The notes beneath the pieces are model-generated. The model made no database searches and had not been told where the DNA came from. It saw nothing but the letters and a program-made list of their open reading frames with translations. From positions 1 through 32,563 of the forward strand of contig JAFWPB010000011.1 in the NCBI GenBank assembly GCA_017545245.1: a stretch of 32,563 nt of DNA, read 5' to 3'. The translations under genes were made by a program, and so were the position numbers. Of this stretch, positions 8,093 through 16,388 are shown in pieces. Source of the DNA: Clostridiales bacterium (lineage in GTDB: Bacteria > Bacillota > Clostridia > Saccharofermentanales > Saccharofermentanaceae). Positions within the stretch are counted from its first letter, which is position 1. Every line of letters starts with the position of its first letter.

Positions 8093-8098
8093 TATAAT
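8093..8098 (+). promoter_or_regulatory. Probable -10 element of the potABC operon
   Basis: Consensus TATAAT lies 40 bp before the potA start. No strong -35 is seen. A dyad GTTTTT(acgagg)AAAAAC at about 8071-8088 overlaps the -35 region and could be an operator. Confidence 0.5.
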
Positions 8099-8138
8099 CT
8101 AGGGGTGATTGCTTATCACTTATGAAGGGGGTAGAGAA

Positions 8139-9332
8139 ATGGCAACAATGGAAGGTAAGGACGCAGTAGCCCAGTACAAGCCGAAACTCGAGGATAAGAC
8201 CGGAAGAGCGCATATCATCGAGATCATGCATATCAATAAGAGTTTCGGGGAAAACCATGTACTCAAAGACATCACGTTCTATATCCGGAACAATGAATTT
8301 GTCACGCTGCTCGGTCCTTCCGGATGTGGTAAGTCCACCACTCTCCGTATCCTCGCAGGTTTTGAAACCGCCGATTCCGGCGAAGTGGAATTTGAAGGCA
8401 GCGACCTTCTCTCCGTTCCTGCCCACAAGCGTCACATCAACACGGTATTCCAGCGCTATGCGCTTTTCCCGCACCTCAACGTATTCGATAACGTTGCTTT
8501 TGGATTAAAACTGAAGAAACGTCCGAAGGACGAAATCAAGACACGTGTCTCCGAAGCACTCAAAACTGTCGGACTTTCCGGTTACGAGACCCGCTGGGTC
8601 GACCAGCTTTCCGGCGGTCAGATGCAGCGTGTCGCGATCGCACGTGCGATCATCAACCAGCCGAGAGTACTTCTTCTCGACGAGCCGCTCGGCGCCCTCG
8701 ACCTGAAGATGCGAAAAGAGATGCAGATCGAGCTGAAGGAAATGCAGCGCGAACTCGGCATTACCTTCGTTTACGTCACCCACGATCAGGAAGAAGCCCT
8801 GACCATGTCTGACACGATCATCGTCATGAAGGACGGTGTCATCCAGCAGATCGGCACCCCGATCGATATCTATAACGAACCGAAAAATGCTTACGTCGCC
8901 GACTTTATCGGTGAATCCAACATCATCCCGGGCACCATGAAGAAGAACGAGGAAGTAACGATCCTCGGCAAGACCTTCACCTGCGTCGATCCGCTCTTCC
9001 CTGAATTCAAGGAAGGCGAAGACAATCCGGTCGATGTCGTGATCCGTCCGGAAGATATTTATGTTAAAGAAGAAGGTCCGGATTATGTCAACGGCACCGT
9101 CACCTCCATCGTATTCAAAGGCGTGCATTATGAGATCCTGGTTGAAGACGACACCGGTAATGAGTGGATGATCCACGATGTCGATCCGGTCAAGGAAGGT
9201 CAGCGGATCGGTATGACTGTCGATCCTGACGACATCCACATCATGCGCAAATCCGAGTTTTCACCGGATGCACCCGGCGCAGCCAATTCTTCGGATGATG
9301 AAGTCTCCAGCGATTCCGAGTCTGAGAAGTAA
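8139..9332 (+). CDS. potA: Spermidine/putrescine ABC transporter ATP-binding protein
   Basis: The 397-residue ATPase has Walker [10 protein letters not shown] (residues about 59-67), Q-loop [19 protein letters not shown], signature LSGGQMQR, Walker [13 protein letters not shown] and switch [10 protein letters not shown]-terminal TOBE-like domain (about 280-375) and an acidic Ser-rich tail follow. It powers polyamine uptake from the cytoplasmic face together with PotB and PotC. The frame is open from a TTG at 8109, but GAAGGGGG sits just before the ATG at 8139. It is first in the potABC operon, 18 nt ahead of potB. Substrate is inferred from the operon and from potD at 15202. Confidence 0.92.
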   Translation: MATMEGKDAVAQYKPKLEDKTGRAHIIEIMHINKSFGENHVLKDITFYIRNNEFVTLLGPSGCGKSTTLRILAGFETADSGEVEFEGSDLLSVPAHKRHINTVFQRYALFPHLNVFDNVAFGLKLKKRPKDEIKTRVSEALKTVGLSGYETRWVDQLSGGQMQRVAIARAIINQPRVLLLDEPLGALDLKMRKEMQIELKEMQRELGITFVYVTHDQEEALTMSDTIIVMKDGVIQQIGTPIDIYNEPKNAYVADFIGESNIIPGTMKKNEEVTILGKTFTCVDPLFPEFKEGEDNPVDVVIRPEDIYVKEEGPDYVNGTVTSIVFKGVHYEILVEDDTGNEWMIHDVDPVKEGQRIGMTVDPDDIHIMRKSEFSPDAPGAANSSDDEVSSDSESEK

Positions 9333-9350
9333 GGAGGTACAGAAACGATC

Positions 9351-10859
9351 ATGACAAAATCTGTTTCTCCTTCCCAAGATCCTTCGCAGGCAGCAGTTAC
9401 GGCTTCCCAAGAGGAATTTACTCCGACAGACCTCGGTCTTGATCCTGGTTCCAAAAGACCGGCCACGTTCTGGATCACGAGCCTGATGTTTCTCATCAGT
9501 GCGATCCTGGTGTTCGTCCCGTCTTTGATCCTTACCGTGCAGTATGCCGAGCACGGTACATATTCTTATCTGAAACTTCTGACCGACCCGACATTCGCGC
9601 TGAAGACACGTTCGCACAATGTCGCGCTGGACTTCGGTCCTGCCCGCATCTTCCTGATCCTGGCCATCATCTCGCCGATCATGGGACTTCTTATCAGTGT
9701 CTTCTCCCCGATCTTAAAGAACCGTCTGGGCAAACGTCTGCCACCGCTTTTCACTGCGATCCTGGCTCTGGAAAGCCTCGCCTGCTGTGCCATCGCCCAG
9801 TCCAATCTCATCTCGGATGCCGAGAGAACAACTGCAGGCATGAATTCCTCGAGTCTTCACTTCTCGCAGAACATCGTCGGCAACATTCTTTTCATCGTGC
9901 TCATGATCGCCGCCGCATCTTCAATCGTGGAGATGATCGGTATCCGCGCGCATCTTCGCACGCTCGCCTACCCGTATTTCGTGTGGCTCATCGTATTCAC
10001 GATCCTGCCACTCGCGCTCATTTTCTTCCGCGCATTCTTCGCAAAAGTCGATGGTTCCTATCGCTTTACTCTTGACGGTTTCCGTGTGCTCACTGTAAAT
10101 CGCACGGTATCCGCACGTTTCTACGGCCAGACATTGCACCTGCAGGAATACTTCTCCGTATTCCTTAGAAGCCTTGACTATGCCGTCTGGACCACGATCG
10201 GCTGTCTGTTTCTCGGCTATCCTCTGGCCTATGCACTCGCGATGCGTACGAAGCGTAAGCATCTGAAATCTTCGATGCTTCTATTCTTCTTCGTACTTCC
10301 GATGTGGATCAACACCATGCTCAGAACTTACGCATGGCGCGCATTCTTCAGCCAGAACGGCGTACTCAACAGTTTCCTCATGAGTACCGGATTGATCTCA
10401 GACCCAGTTCTTTTCCTGAAGAATGAATGGATATCGGACATCATCATCAAACTCGTACTGATTAACGACTTTCTGCCGTTCATGCTGCTTCCGGTCTACT
10501 CCGTGCTCGTCAAGCTCGACGATAACATCGCCCAGGCGGCACATGACCTCGGCGCTAATGGCAGACAGGCGTTCTGGAAAGTGATCTTCCCGCTCTCCCT
10601 GCCAGGTGTCGTTTCCGGCATCCAGATGGTATTCATGCCGGCGCTCACGTTCTACATGATCCCCGACATCATCAGCGAAGGAAGTGTCACGACGATCGGT
10701 AACACCGTACAGTCATTCATCCTGAATGAGAGTTCTTCCTACCAGCAGGCGGGCAACGTCCTGTCACTCCTGTTGCTGGTATTCGTCCTGATCACGATGG
10801 GACTCCTTAGAAACCAGGACAAAGATTTCGGAGATAATGGAGGAGGTATGGTGCTATGA
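9351..10859 (+). CDS. potB: Polyamine ABC transporter permease PotB with long N-terminal membrane extension
   Basis: Residues from about 202 to the end form a normal PotB-type permease with six membrane spans. It includes RTYAWRAFF and the EAA loop AAHDLGANGRQAFWKVIFPL at about 396-415, which contacts PotA. The total of 502 residues is far above the usual 270-300 for PotB. The extra 200 residues hold a polar N-terminal tail (1-38) and about four additional membrane segments (roughly 41-63, 99-119, 132-150, 175-197) that I cannot assign. An AAGGAGG lies 13 nt before the ATG and no better internal start is apparent. It overlaps potC by 4 nt (ATGA), indicating translational coupling. Confidence 0.9.
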   Translation: MTKSVSPSQDPSQAAVTASQEEFTPTDLGLDPGSKRPATFWITSLMFLISAILVFVPSLILTVQYAEHGTYSYLKLLTDPTFALKTRSHNVALDFGPARIFLILAIISPIMGLLISVFSPILKNRLGKRLPPLFTAILALESLACCAIAQSNLISDAERTTAGMNSSSLHFSQNIVGNILFIVLMIAAASSIVEMIGIRAHLRTLAYPYFVWLIVFTILPLALIFFRAFFAKVDGSYRFTLDGFRVLTVNRTVSARFYGQTLHLQEYFSVFLRSLDYAVWTTIGCLFLGYPLAYALAMRTKRKHLKSSMLLFFFVLPMWINTMLRTYAWRAFFSQNGVLNSFLMSTGLISDPVLFLKNEWISDIIIKLVLINDFLPFMLLPVYSVLVKLDDNIAQAAHDLGANGRQAFWKVIFPLSLPGVVSGIQMVFMPALTFYMIPDIISEGSVTTIGNTVQSFILNESSSYQQAGNVLSLLLLVFVLITMGLLRNQDKDFGDNGGGMVL

Positions 10860-11686
10860 ATAGAAAAGGTCTTGGCCGTACATTCCGCGGCATAATCCCC
10901 AATATCTACATCGGTCTGGTCTTCCTTTTCCTGTACCTGCCGATCATCGTGCTGATCGTATTCTCCTTTAACAAGGTACCGAAGTCCTTCGTATGGGGTG
11001 GCTTCTCACTCGATCACTACGCATCGCTCTTCCAGGGCACCGACGGTGGCGAACTCCTGTCGTCCTTACTGACTACACTTAAGATCGCTGCAATCGCATC
11101 TGTCGTCTCTACGATGATTGCTGTCCTTGCATGTCTCGGTCTGAGTTATTTCAGCAAAAAGATCCAGAGCCTCACCATGAACGTCACTTACATTCCGAAC
11201 GTCATGCCGGAACTCGTAACCGGTATCTCGTTCATGCTGCTCTTTGCTTTCCTCGGCATCCAGAAAGGCCAGTTTACACTGCTCCTTTCACATATTGCCT
11301 TCTGCGTTCCATTTGCCGTACTCTCGATATCTCCAAAGCTCAAACAGCTCGATAAGAATATCGCTGAAGCGGCGCAGGATCTTGGCGCGACACAGTTCCA
11401 GACCATCACGCTGGTCATCATTCCGGAACTTCTCCCGGGCATTCTCTCGTCGCTGCTTCTGACGTTCACGCTTTCTGTCGATGACTACCTCGTCAGTAAC
11501 TTTAACGTGGACAGTACCGTGCAGACACTCCCGATGAAGATCTACTCCATGGCCAAGTTCGGCGTCAGCCCGAAGATGAATGCCCTGACGACCATCATGT
11601 TCGTCACGATCTTCATCCTGCTCCTGCTCGCCAATATCAAGCAGATCCGCGAATCAAGGGAGATTAAAAAGAGTAAGAAGAAGTAA
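10856..11686 (+). CDS. potC: Polyamine ABC transporter permease PotC
   Basis: The 276-residue protein has six predicted membrane spans. Its N-terminus (YIGLVFLFLYLPIIVLIVFSFN) and EAA loop (AAQDLGATQFQTITLVIIPELLPG) are typical of PotC. With PotB it forms the membrane channel of the polyamine importer. The ATG overlaps the potB stop and GGAGGAGG lies 9 nt upstream. A C-terminal basic tail (KKSKKK) should sit in the cytoplasm. Length is normal, unlike PotB. The gene is followed at once by a hairpin and then by array 2. Confidence 0.92.
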   Translation: MNRKGLGRTFRGIIPNIYIGLVFLFLYLPIIVLIVFSFNKVPKSFVWGGFSLDHYASLFQGTDGGELLSSLLTTLKIAAIASVVSTMIAVLACLGLSYFSKKIQSLTMNVTYIPNVMPELVTGISFMLLFAFLGIQKGQFTLLLSHIAFCVPFAVLSISPKLKQLDKNIAEAAQDLGATQFQTITLVIIPELLPGILSSLLLTFTLSVDDYLVSNFNVDSTVQTLPMKIYSMAKFGVSPKMNALTTIMFVTIFILLLLANIKQIRESREIKKSKKK

Positions 11687-11713
11687 GCCGAGGGAATCGG
11701 GATCGGCATTTTT
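11687..11713 (+). terminator. Probable terminator of the potABC operon
   Basis: GCCGA (11687-11691) pairs with TCGGC (11703-11707), followed by ATTTTTTC, starting at the base after the potC stop. The stem is short. The T-run also begins the long stem of the first unit of array 2 (11708-11722 with 11737-11751). Confidence 0.55.
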
Positions 11714-11904
11714 CTATAAGATGAACGAAATCGGGGATCTTATAGAAAAATTTTATAGCTCAAGTTCTATAAGAATCCATTTTCTTTGCATCTTATAGCA
11801 TAAATTCCGTTTCACAGTGCTATAAGATCCTTCATTTTCTCATTCTTATAGAACTAGGCGAGGGAAAATATGCTATAAGATTATTCATTTTCCCATTCTT
11901 ATAG
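11714..11904. repeat. Inverted-motif array 2 (CTATAAGA / TCTTATAG, 4 units, 53-nt period)
   Basis: CTATAAGA occurs at 11714, 11767, 11820 and 11873, and its exact reverse complement TCTTATAG at 11738, 11791, 11844 and 11897. Every unit is therefore 8 nt, 16 nt, 8 nt, and every spacer is 21 nt, an exact 53-nt period. Arms are perfect in all four units while spacers differ. The loops of units 3 and 4 resemble each other (TTCATTTTC core). In unit 1 pairing extends to 15 bp. The array fills the gap between convergent potC and the acyltransferase gene. The period is not a multiple of three, so it is not a coding repeat. Confidence 0.95.
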
Positions 11905-11916
11905 AACCAGGCACTT

Positions 11917-13002
11917 TTACAGCATCTTCTTCACAAACGGAATCTTCCGCAGAACAAAAGTCACGGCAAGCGAGATCAGGAAGACGCCCAGTGCCACGAC
12001 AAAAACGAACCACACGCCAATGTCATAGGGATTGAAAAGATTCTTCAATGCCAGTATTTTCAGCGGAATCATGTGGATCAGATAGATACCGAAGGAGTGT
12101 TGATCGATAAATTCGAGGACACGGCTCTGACCGTTGATTGAAGTGATCAGCATAAACATGCCAAGTGCACCAAGTACCGTCAGAGGGAAAGAATAATCGT
12201 TGACCGCGTCTTTCAGCACCGCCTGGTCCGATCCCAGATAAACAAGCGTGCAGAGAATCATCCCGACCAGGAAGACTGCGACAAACACGCATCCCAGGCC
12301 AAGGCCGCGCTTTCCGGTTTCCGCCGGCTGTTCCGCAGACGTCGACGCTGCCGTCTCCTCGCGGTGTGCACTTACGATCCACCAACCCAAAAGAAAATAG
12401 AGCGGATAGATCGTATATACCGGAATATAGAATCCGAAGGAGATCGGAAGAAGTTTCTCAAGAAGCGGGAGCACAGACAGAAAAAGGAAAAGAAGCAGGA
12501 TCAGGATTCCCCAGGTTTTCCGCTCCGAAGACTTCACGAAAGCGTGCAGTACCGGAAGAAGCAGATAAAGTGCGATCATGGTATACAGATACCACATGTG
12601 ACTCCAGACCCCCTGCCCGGAAAGAAGTGATTTCAGGAATTCCGGGATCGTATCACCGCTCCATGAAGCAAATCCGAATCCTAGATCCACACCAAGAAAT
12701 ATCACCGAAAAAAGGACCAGCGCTGCCACCATACGCGGGATATATTTCCGAAACACCTTCTTATACCCCACTTCACGCGACGGATCCAGAAGCAACGCGC
12801 CACTCACCATGATAAAACACGGGACAGCCCAGTACATCAGGTTACGCACGATCACCGTGAACTTATACGCTGCGCCCGCGGTTCCCCCTGCAGCCGAACT
12901 GAACCCAAAACATGCAAAAAAGGTGTGAAGCACGACCACCGCGATACACGAGATCGCACGCACATGACAAAGCTTGTAATTCCGGCTCTTTTTCTCACTC
13001 AT
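11917..13002 (-). CDS. Acyltransferase 3 family membrane protein
   Basis: The 361-residue protein opens with a basic tail and CHVRAISCIAVVVLHTFF, the hallmark start of acyltransferase-3 proteins, in which the His in the first span is functionally important. About ten membrane segments follow, including WAVPCFIMVSGALLL, MWYLYTMIALYLLLPVL and the closing SFGIYLIHMIPLKIL. Family members transfer acetyl or other acyl groups to extracellular polysaccharides. It is last in a three-gene minus-strand unit, starting 15 nt after the DUF4214/transglutaminase-like gene. This suggests a shared role at the cell surface, but the acceptor cannot be read from sequence. Confidence 0.88.
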   Translation of the reverse strand: MSEKKSRNYKLCHVRAISCIAVVVLHTFFACFGFSSAAGGTAGAAYKFTVIVRNLMYWAVPCFIMVSGALLLDPSREVGYKKVFRKYIPRMVAALVLFSVIFLGVDLGFGFASWSGDTIPEFLKSLLSGQGVWSHMWYLYTMIALYLLLPVLHAFVKSSERKTWGILILLLFLFLSVLPLLEKLLPISFGFYIPVYTIYPLYFLLGWWIVSAHREETAASTSAEQPAETGKRGLGLGCVFVAVFLVGMILCTLVYLGSDQAVLKDAVNDYSFPLTVLGALGMFMLITSINGQSRVLEFIDQHSFGIYLIHMIPLKILALKNLFNPYDIGVWFVFVVALGVFLISLAVTFVLRKIPFVKKML

Positions 13003-13017
13003 AAATCAACCGGTCCA

Positions 13018-14274
13018 CTAATTGACTCTCTTGTAATCGGCATACATCCACGTTCCCGAGCGCCCATACTTGAACTTCCAGCCATCTCTGCCATCCTTGG
13101 TCTGCTCGAATTCCGGGTCGAAAACATACGTCGTCCCTTCCATGTCGATCTCCACCCAGGAATGTGGGGAAAGCCCGCCGTTACGGTTCTTGACATAGCC
13201 GACGATCTGGTGGGAATCATATCCCATCGCCTTCGTCATCTCATAGAACGTCGCCGCATATACATAACAGTTGCCCTTGCGTGTCGTGAATCCGTTATGG
13301 GCAAGGTTTCTCGTGCCCAGTGAAATATCCGTATCGCTTCGTACATAGGTGATGCCGACTGACCAGTCGTACGCTTTCCGGATATCCCAGCCCACCTTGT
13401 CGAGGACCGCACACGCCTCCGGATACTGGTCCCGGATCTGCTCCGTAGAATAGAAGATCCCATATTCATCACAAAGCCCACGGAATTCCGGAAGTGTGCA
13501 GAACAACTCCAGAACCTCATTTCTCGTCTTCGCCTTCGAACCCAGCTGACTGACCCAGTATCTAAGTCCATCCAGCTCCGGTCTTCTGCCCAGAAGCGTC
13601 TCATAGCAGACAGTCACAAACTGCTCATCGATCAGGTCCATGCCGATGAATTCATCACTGGTAAAGAATCCTCTGGCCACTTCCAGTCCGCCCTTTTTCT
13701 TGTTGAGCAGTTCCGAAAGCCAGTAATTCAAGCCATCCCGGTCGTAGCGCCGTCCTAGGCAATTCTTGTATAATCTTGCTACAAAAGCACTTACATTCAG
13801 GTGTGTGTCGGAAAGGCGGGTGGATTCGTAGTTTCCCTGCTCCATATTACAAGCGGCACAGATGCTGCCAAACTCCGAGGAGCGCAGGATCCCGGAAACA
13901 ACATAAAAACGCGACGTACCATTCTGGAGAAAATCATTCCAGTAACCGATCTCCGATTCGCCGCCTTCACGCCCGAGAATACCGGTATAAAGCGCGCTCA
14001 CAAAATCCGTATCGCTGATTCCGCGGGACAGGAACTCCTCACTTTCCAGAAAATACATGACCAGCTGTGTACCGCTGACATTTCCGCTTCTGGCTACCCC
14101 GCTCCAGTACGCCACTTCTTCTTCTGAACCTTCTCTTCCCAGAAGCTCCGTATAAAGCCTGGTTACGAGTTCTTCCTCCTCGGATTCCGTGGCCAGGACC
14201 ACGTTCCCCGCTGCAAAAACCATGGTAAATGTTGCGATCAATGCGATGATTCTCTTACTAAGCTGTCTTTTCAT
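13018..14274 (-). CDS. Secreted DUF4214-repeat protein with C-terminal transglutaminase-like domain
   Basis: The frame is open from 14364, but the ATG at 14274 follows AAAGGAGA and begins a clear signal peptide (residues 1-28, cleavage after V-L-A), giving 418 residues. Four DUF4214-type repeats follow (about 35-265), each with LYxxxLGRxxxxxxxxYW and a closing F-x-x-S-x-E-F-like segment. Residues about 290-418 form a transglutaminase/protease-like domain with GNCYVYAA (Cys336), PHSWVEI (His371) and FDPEF (Asp386) as the apparent Cys-His-Asp triad. A surface cross-linking or peptidase role is inferred. A hairpin sits just upstream of its ribosome-binding site. Confidence 0.85.
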   Translation of the reverse strand: MKRQLSKRIIALIATFTMVFAAGNVVLATESEEEELVTRLYTELLGREGSEEEVAYWSGVARSGNVSGTQLVMYFLESEEFLSRGISDTDFVSALYTGILGREGGESEIGYWNDFLQNGTSRFYVVSGILRSSEFGSICAACNMEQGNYESTRLSDTHLNVSAFVARLYKNCLGRRYDRDGLNYWLSELLNKKKGGLEVARGFFTSDEFIGMDLIDEQFVTVCYETLLGRRPELDGLRYWVSQLGSKAKTRNEVLELFCTLPEFRGLCDEYGIFYSTEQIRDQYPEACAVLDKVGWDIRKAYDWSVGITYVRSDTDISLGTRNLAHNGFTTRKGNCYVYAATFYEMTKAMGYDSHQIVGYVKNRNGGLSPHSWVEIDMEGTTYVFDPEFEQTKDGRDGWKFKYGRSGTWMYADYKRVN

Positions 14275-14291
14275 AACTCTGTCTCCTTTAT

Positions 14292-14325
14292 GTTTCAGAA
14301 CGGCTCCCCCCGAGCATCCTGAAAC
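14292..14325 (-). promoter_or_regulatory. Hairpin next to the DUF4214 gene ribosome-binding site
   Basis: GTTTCAG (14292-14298) pairs with CTGAAAC (14319-14325), and inside it GCTC pairs with GAGC. The stem ends a few bases before AAAGGAGA. It may tune translation of the second gene of the unit. I could not match it to a known riboswitch. Confidence 0.5.
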
Positions 14326-14364
14326 CGGATCATCTGTCTTTATGCCTTTGCCGCTACGGAGCAC

Positions 14365-15057
14365 TCAATAGAAAAGACCATCGTCTCCGATGCATCCCGC
14401 ATTCGGGTCCTCCGTTGCTTTTGTCGCTTTTGTAGCTTTCTTCGTTGTCTCCGTTGGGGTTGGCGTCAGCTCCTCCTGTCCATTCGGAAGAAGGACCGTC
14501 TTTCCGTCCTTCCACACCAACTCACCCTCCGTGACCGAATCGAAAACAAACTCTATAATGTCGTCCTCCGTACCATCTTCATAGACAATGCGGATGTCGT
14601 ATTTTTTCTTCTCATCAGCTTTGAAAAAACTGTCCCTGGTATCCCCTGTCAGGAACGGTGCATCGACTAAATTCTCCGGCGCAAAATGCTCTTCTTCGCA
14701 ATCTTTCACATAGATCTCCACGATCGTAGACCCGGTAGAATTCTTCAACGGAAACTTCACGGTATAGTCCGTCTCTGTGCCAATCACCTGATGCTCGGCA
14801 TATGTCGACTCTGTCGTCGTTTCTTCTGTTTTTTCCGTCTCCTGGGAAGTCGTCGTCTCCTCGCTTCCAGCCGCAATGACCAGATCCGACTCGCTTTCTT
14901 CCGTCTCGGCCTTCACTTCTTCCGAAGTTGCCGCTGTCGTAGTAGCCACCGTCGTTTCGCTGAAAAGCCCCTCCGCCACGGTCGTCCCGCTCGAAGCACT
15001 GCAGCCGCCCGGCACGGCCAGTGCCAGGATCAAAAAAGCAATAGCAAGCTTTTTCAT
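14365..15057 (-). CDS. Putative lipoprotein of unknown function
   Basis: The 230-residue product has a short lipoprotein-like signal ending in P-G-G-C (Cys19; Pro at -3 is unusual for a lipobox). A Thr/Glu/Ser-rich linker (about 20-90) and a compact domain (about 95-195) follow, with VKFPLKNSTGSTIVEIYVKD and KYDIRIVYEDG. The tail is rich in Thr, Lys and Pro (TPTPTETTKKATKATKATE). GGGAGAG precedes the ATG and a near-consensus promoter lies at 15095-15123. It heads the unit with the DUF4214/transglutaminase-like protein and the acyltransferase. Family not recognised. Confidence 0.75.
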   Translation of the reverse strand: MKKLAIAFLILALAVPGGCSASSGTTVAEGLFSETTVATTTAATSEEVKAETEESESDLVIAAGSEETTTSQETEKTEETTTESTYAEHQVIGTETDYTVKFPLKNSTGSTIVEIYVKDCEEEHFAPENLVDAPFLTGDTRDSFFKADEKKKYDIRIVYEDGTEDDIIEFVFDSVTEGELVWKDGKTVLLPNGQEELTPTPTETTKKATKATKATEDPNAGCIGDDGLFY

Positions 15058-15094
15058 ATTGTCTCTCCCGTAAATATGCTGTCAACCTAGTAAA

Positions 15095-15123
15095 ATTATA
15101 ACACCCGCAAACTCTCAAGGCAA
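15095..15123 (-). promoter_or_regulatory. Promoter of the lipoprotein-DUF4214-acyltransferase unit
   Basis: On the minus strand TTGCCT (15118-15123) and TATAAT (15095-15100) are spaced by 17 bp. It lies back to back with the potD promoter. Confidence 0.7.
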
Positions 15124-15156
15124 TTTGCGCATATTCCGTGCCAGCGCCTGTTTTTG

Positions 15157-15165
15157 TGATATAAT
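15157..15165 (+). promoter_or_regulatory. Extended -10 promoter of potD
   Basis: TGATATAAT is a perfect extended -10 element 37 bp before the potD start. It shows that potD has its own promoter, apart from potABC. Confidence 0.6.
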
Positions 15166-15201
15166 GGGTGGGTATTTTTTCTTCTGAGGAGGGTAACAGA
15201 A

Positions 15202-16323
15202 TTGAAGAATCGTTTTCATTTTTCTCATCGTATCTCATCCCTTGCCTTGACTGCTGTCATGGCCTTTTCCGTAGTTTTCAGTACCGCCTGTGATTCTCGA
15301 AAAGAACTCGTCGTCTACAACTGGGGCGAGTATATTGCAGAGGATACGATCTCGAAGTTTGAGAAAGCTTACCCGAAGTATAAGCTTATCTACCGTACTT
15401 TCGAAGATAACGAGACGATGTACCCGACCCTCAATAACTCTTACGACATCATCATCCCATCCGAGTACATGGTAGCCCGTCTTCTCCGTGAAGACCGCAT
15501 CCAGGAACTCGACTGGGCTAAGCTTCCGAACGTAACGAAGTATATGGATCCAATGTTTAGAACCGTAAAATATGCCCAGGACAACGAGATTTCCGACATC
15601 ATGCTAGAATATGCCGTTCCGTACCTCTACTGCACGGTAGGTCTTGTTTACGACGCCAACCGCGTGGAGATCCCGGAAGGCACGACCGACCCGAAGGAAA
15701 TCTGGGGAGTGCTTTTTGATGAGCAGTATAAGAACCAGATCGGCATGTACAAGAGCATGCGTGAATCGATCGGTGTTGCTCTGAACTATTGCGGATACAG
15801 CATCAACACACTTAACGACAGCGAACTTGCCGAAGCCAAGCAGGTCCTTCTTGACCAGAAGAGCAAGATCTCTCCTTCCCTTGGTATCGATAACCTGAAA
15901 GATAAGCTTGCAAGCGGAGAACTGGCTGCTTCTGTTGCATGGTCCGGAGACCATGTCGTCATTCTCGACCGTATCGATGAGCTTGGAAAGAGCGACGATA
16001 TCGATATGCAGTTCGTCCTGCCAAAGGGTTCCAACTGGTCCGTCGACATGATGTGCATTCCGACCAACGCCAAGAATGTAGATGGTGCACACGACTTCAT
16101 CAACTTCATGTATGATCCGGAGATTGCTCTGGCTAACTGCGAATACGTCGGCTATTCCACGCCGAACACTGCAGCTCGAGACATGCTCGATCCTGAAGTA
16201 TCCGGCAACCTCAGCTACTATCCTGACTCCGCTACTTTTTCCACGCTTGAAGTTTACTATTCCTCTGCAGAATACGAAGAGAAATACACCGAGATCTGGA
16301 ACACCATCGGCGCTTCCTCCTGA
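15202..16323 (+). CDS. potD: Polyamine-binding lipoprotein of the ABC transporter
   Basis: The 373-residue protein begins at a TTG preceded by GAGGAGGG, runs through a lipoprotein signal to the lipobox S-T-A-C (Cys30), and continues with ELVVYNWGEYIAEDTISKFEKAY. That is the standard opening of PotD/PotF solute-binding proteins. Later blocks include YDIIIPSEYMVARLL, VPYLYCTVGLVYDANRV and the closing YEEKYTEIWNTI. It should capture spermidine or putrescine outside the membrane and deliver it to PotBC. It lies 3.5 kb downstream of potC with an opposite-strand unit between, and is followed after 65 nt by a PH-domain protein. Confidence 0.92.
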   Translation: MKNRFHFSHRISSLALTAVMAFSVVFSTACDSRKELVVYNWGEYIAEDTISKFEKAYPKYKLIYRTFEDNETMYPTLNNSYDIIIPSEYMVARLLREDRIQELDWAKLPNVTKYMDPMFRTVKYAQDNEISDIMLEYAVPYLYCTVGLVYDANRVEIPEGTTDPKEIWGVLFDEQYKNQIGMYKSMRESIGVALNYCGYSINTLNDSELAEAKQVLLDQKSKISPSLGIDNLKDKLASGELAASVAWSGDHVVILDRIDELGKSDDIDMQFVLPKGSNWSVDMMCIPTNAKNVDGAHDFINFMYDPEIALANCEYVGYSTPNTAARDMLDPEVSGNLSYYPDSATFSTLEVYYSSAEYEEKYTEIWNTIGASS

Positions 16324-16388
16324 TCGCTAAGACGTAAAGTCACAAAGACGGAGAAGGAAGACGAAGCAAGCAAGGAGAATCAGAAGCC

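Noticed and set aside
11714..11904. CRISPR array.
   Set aside because: Repeats would be only 8-nt arms with variable loops, not 23-40 nt conserved units; no cas genes are present; unit number is small and spacing includes a variable loop.
14275..14364. Riboswitch (c-di-GMP type) in the leader of the DUF4214 gene.
   Set aside because: A hairpin and a GGCAAAGGC stretch suggested it, but the conserved core order of that class is not present and it lies inside a gene cluster, not at a unit start.
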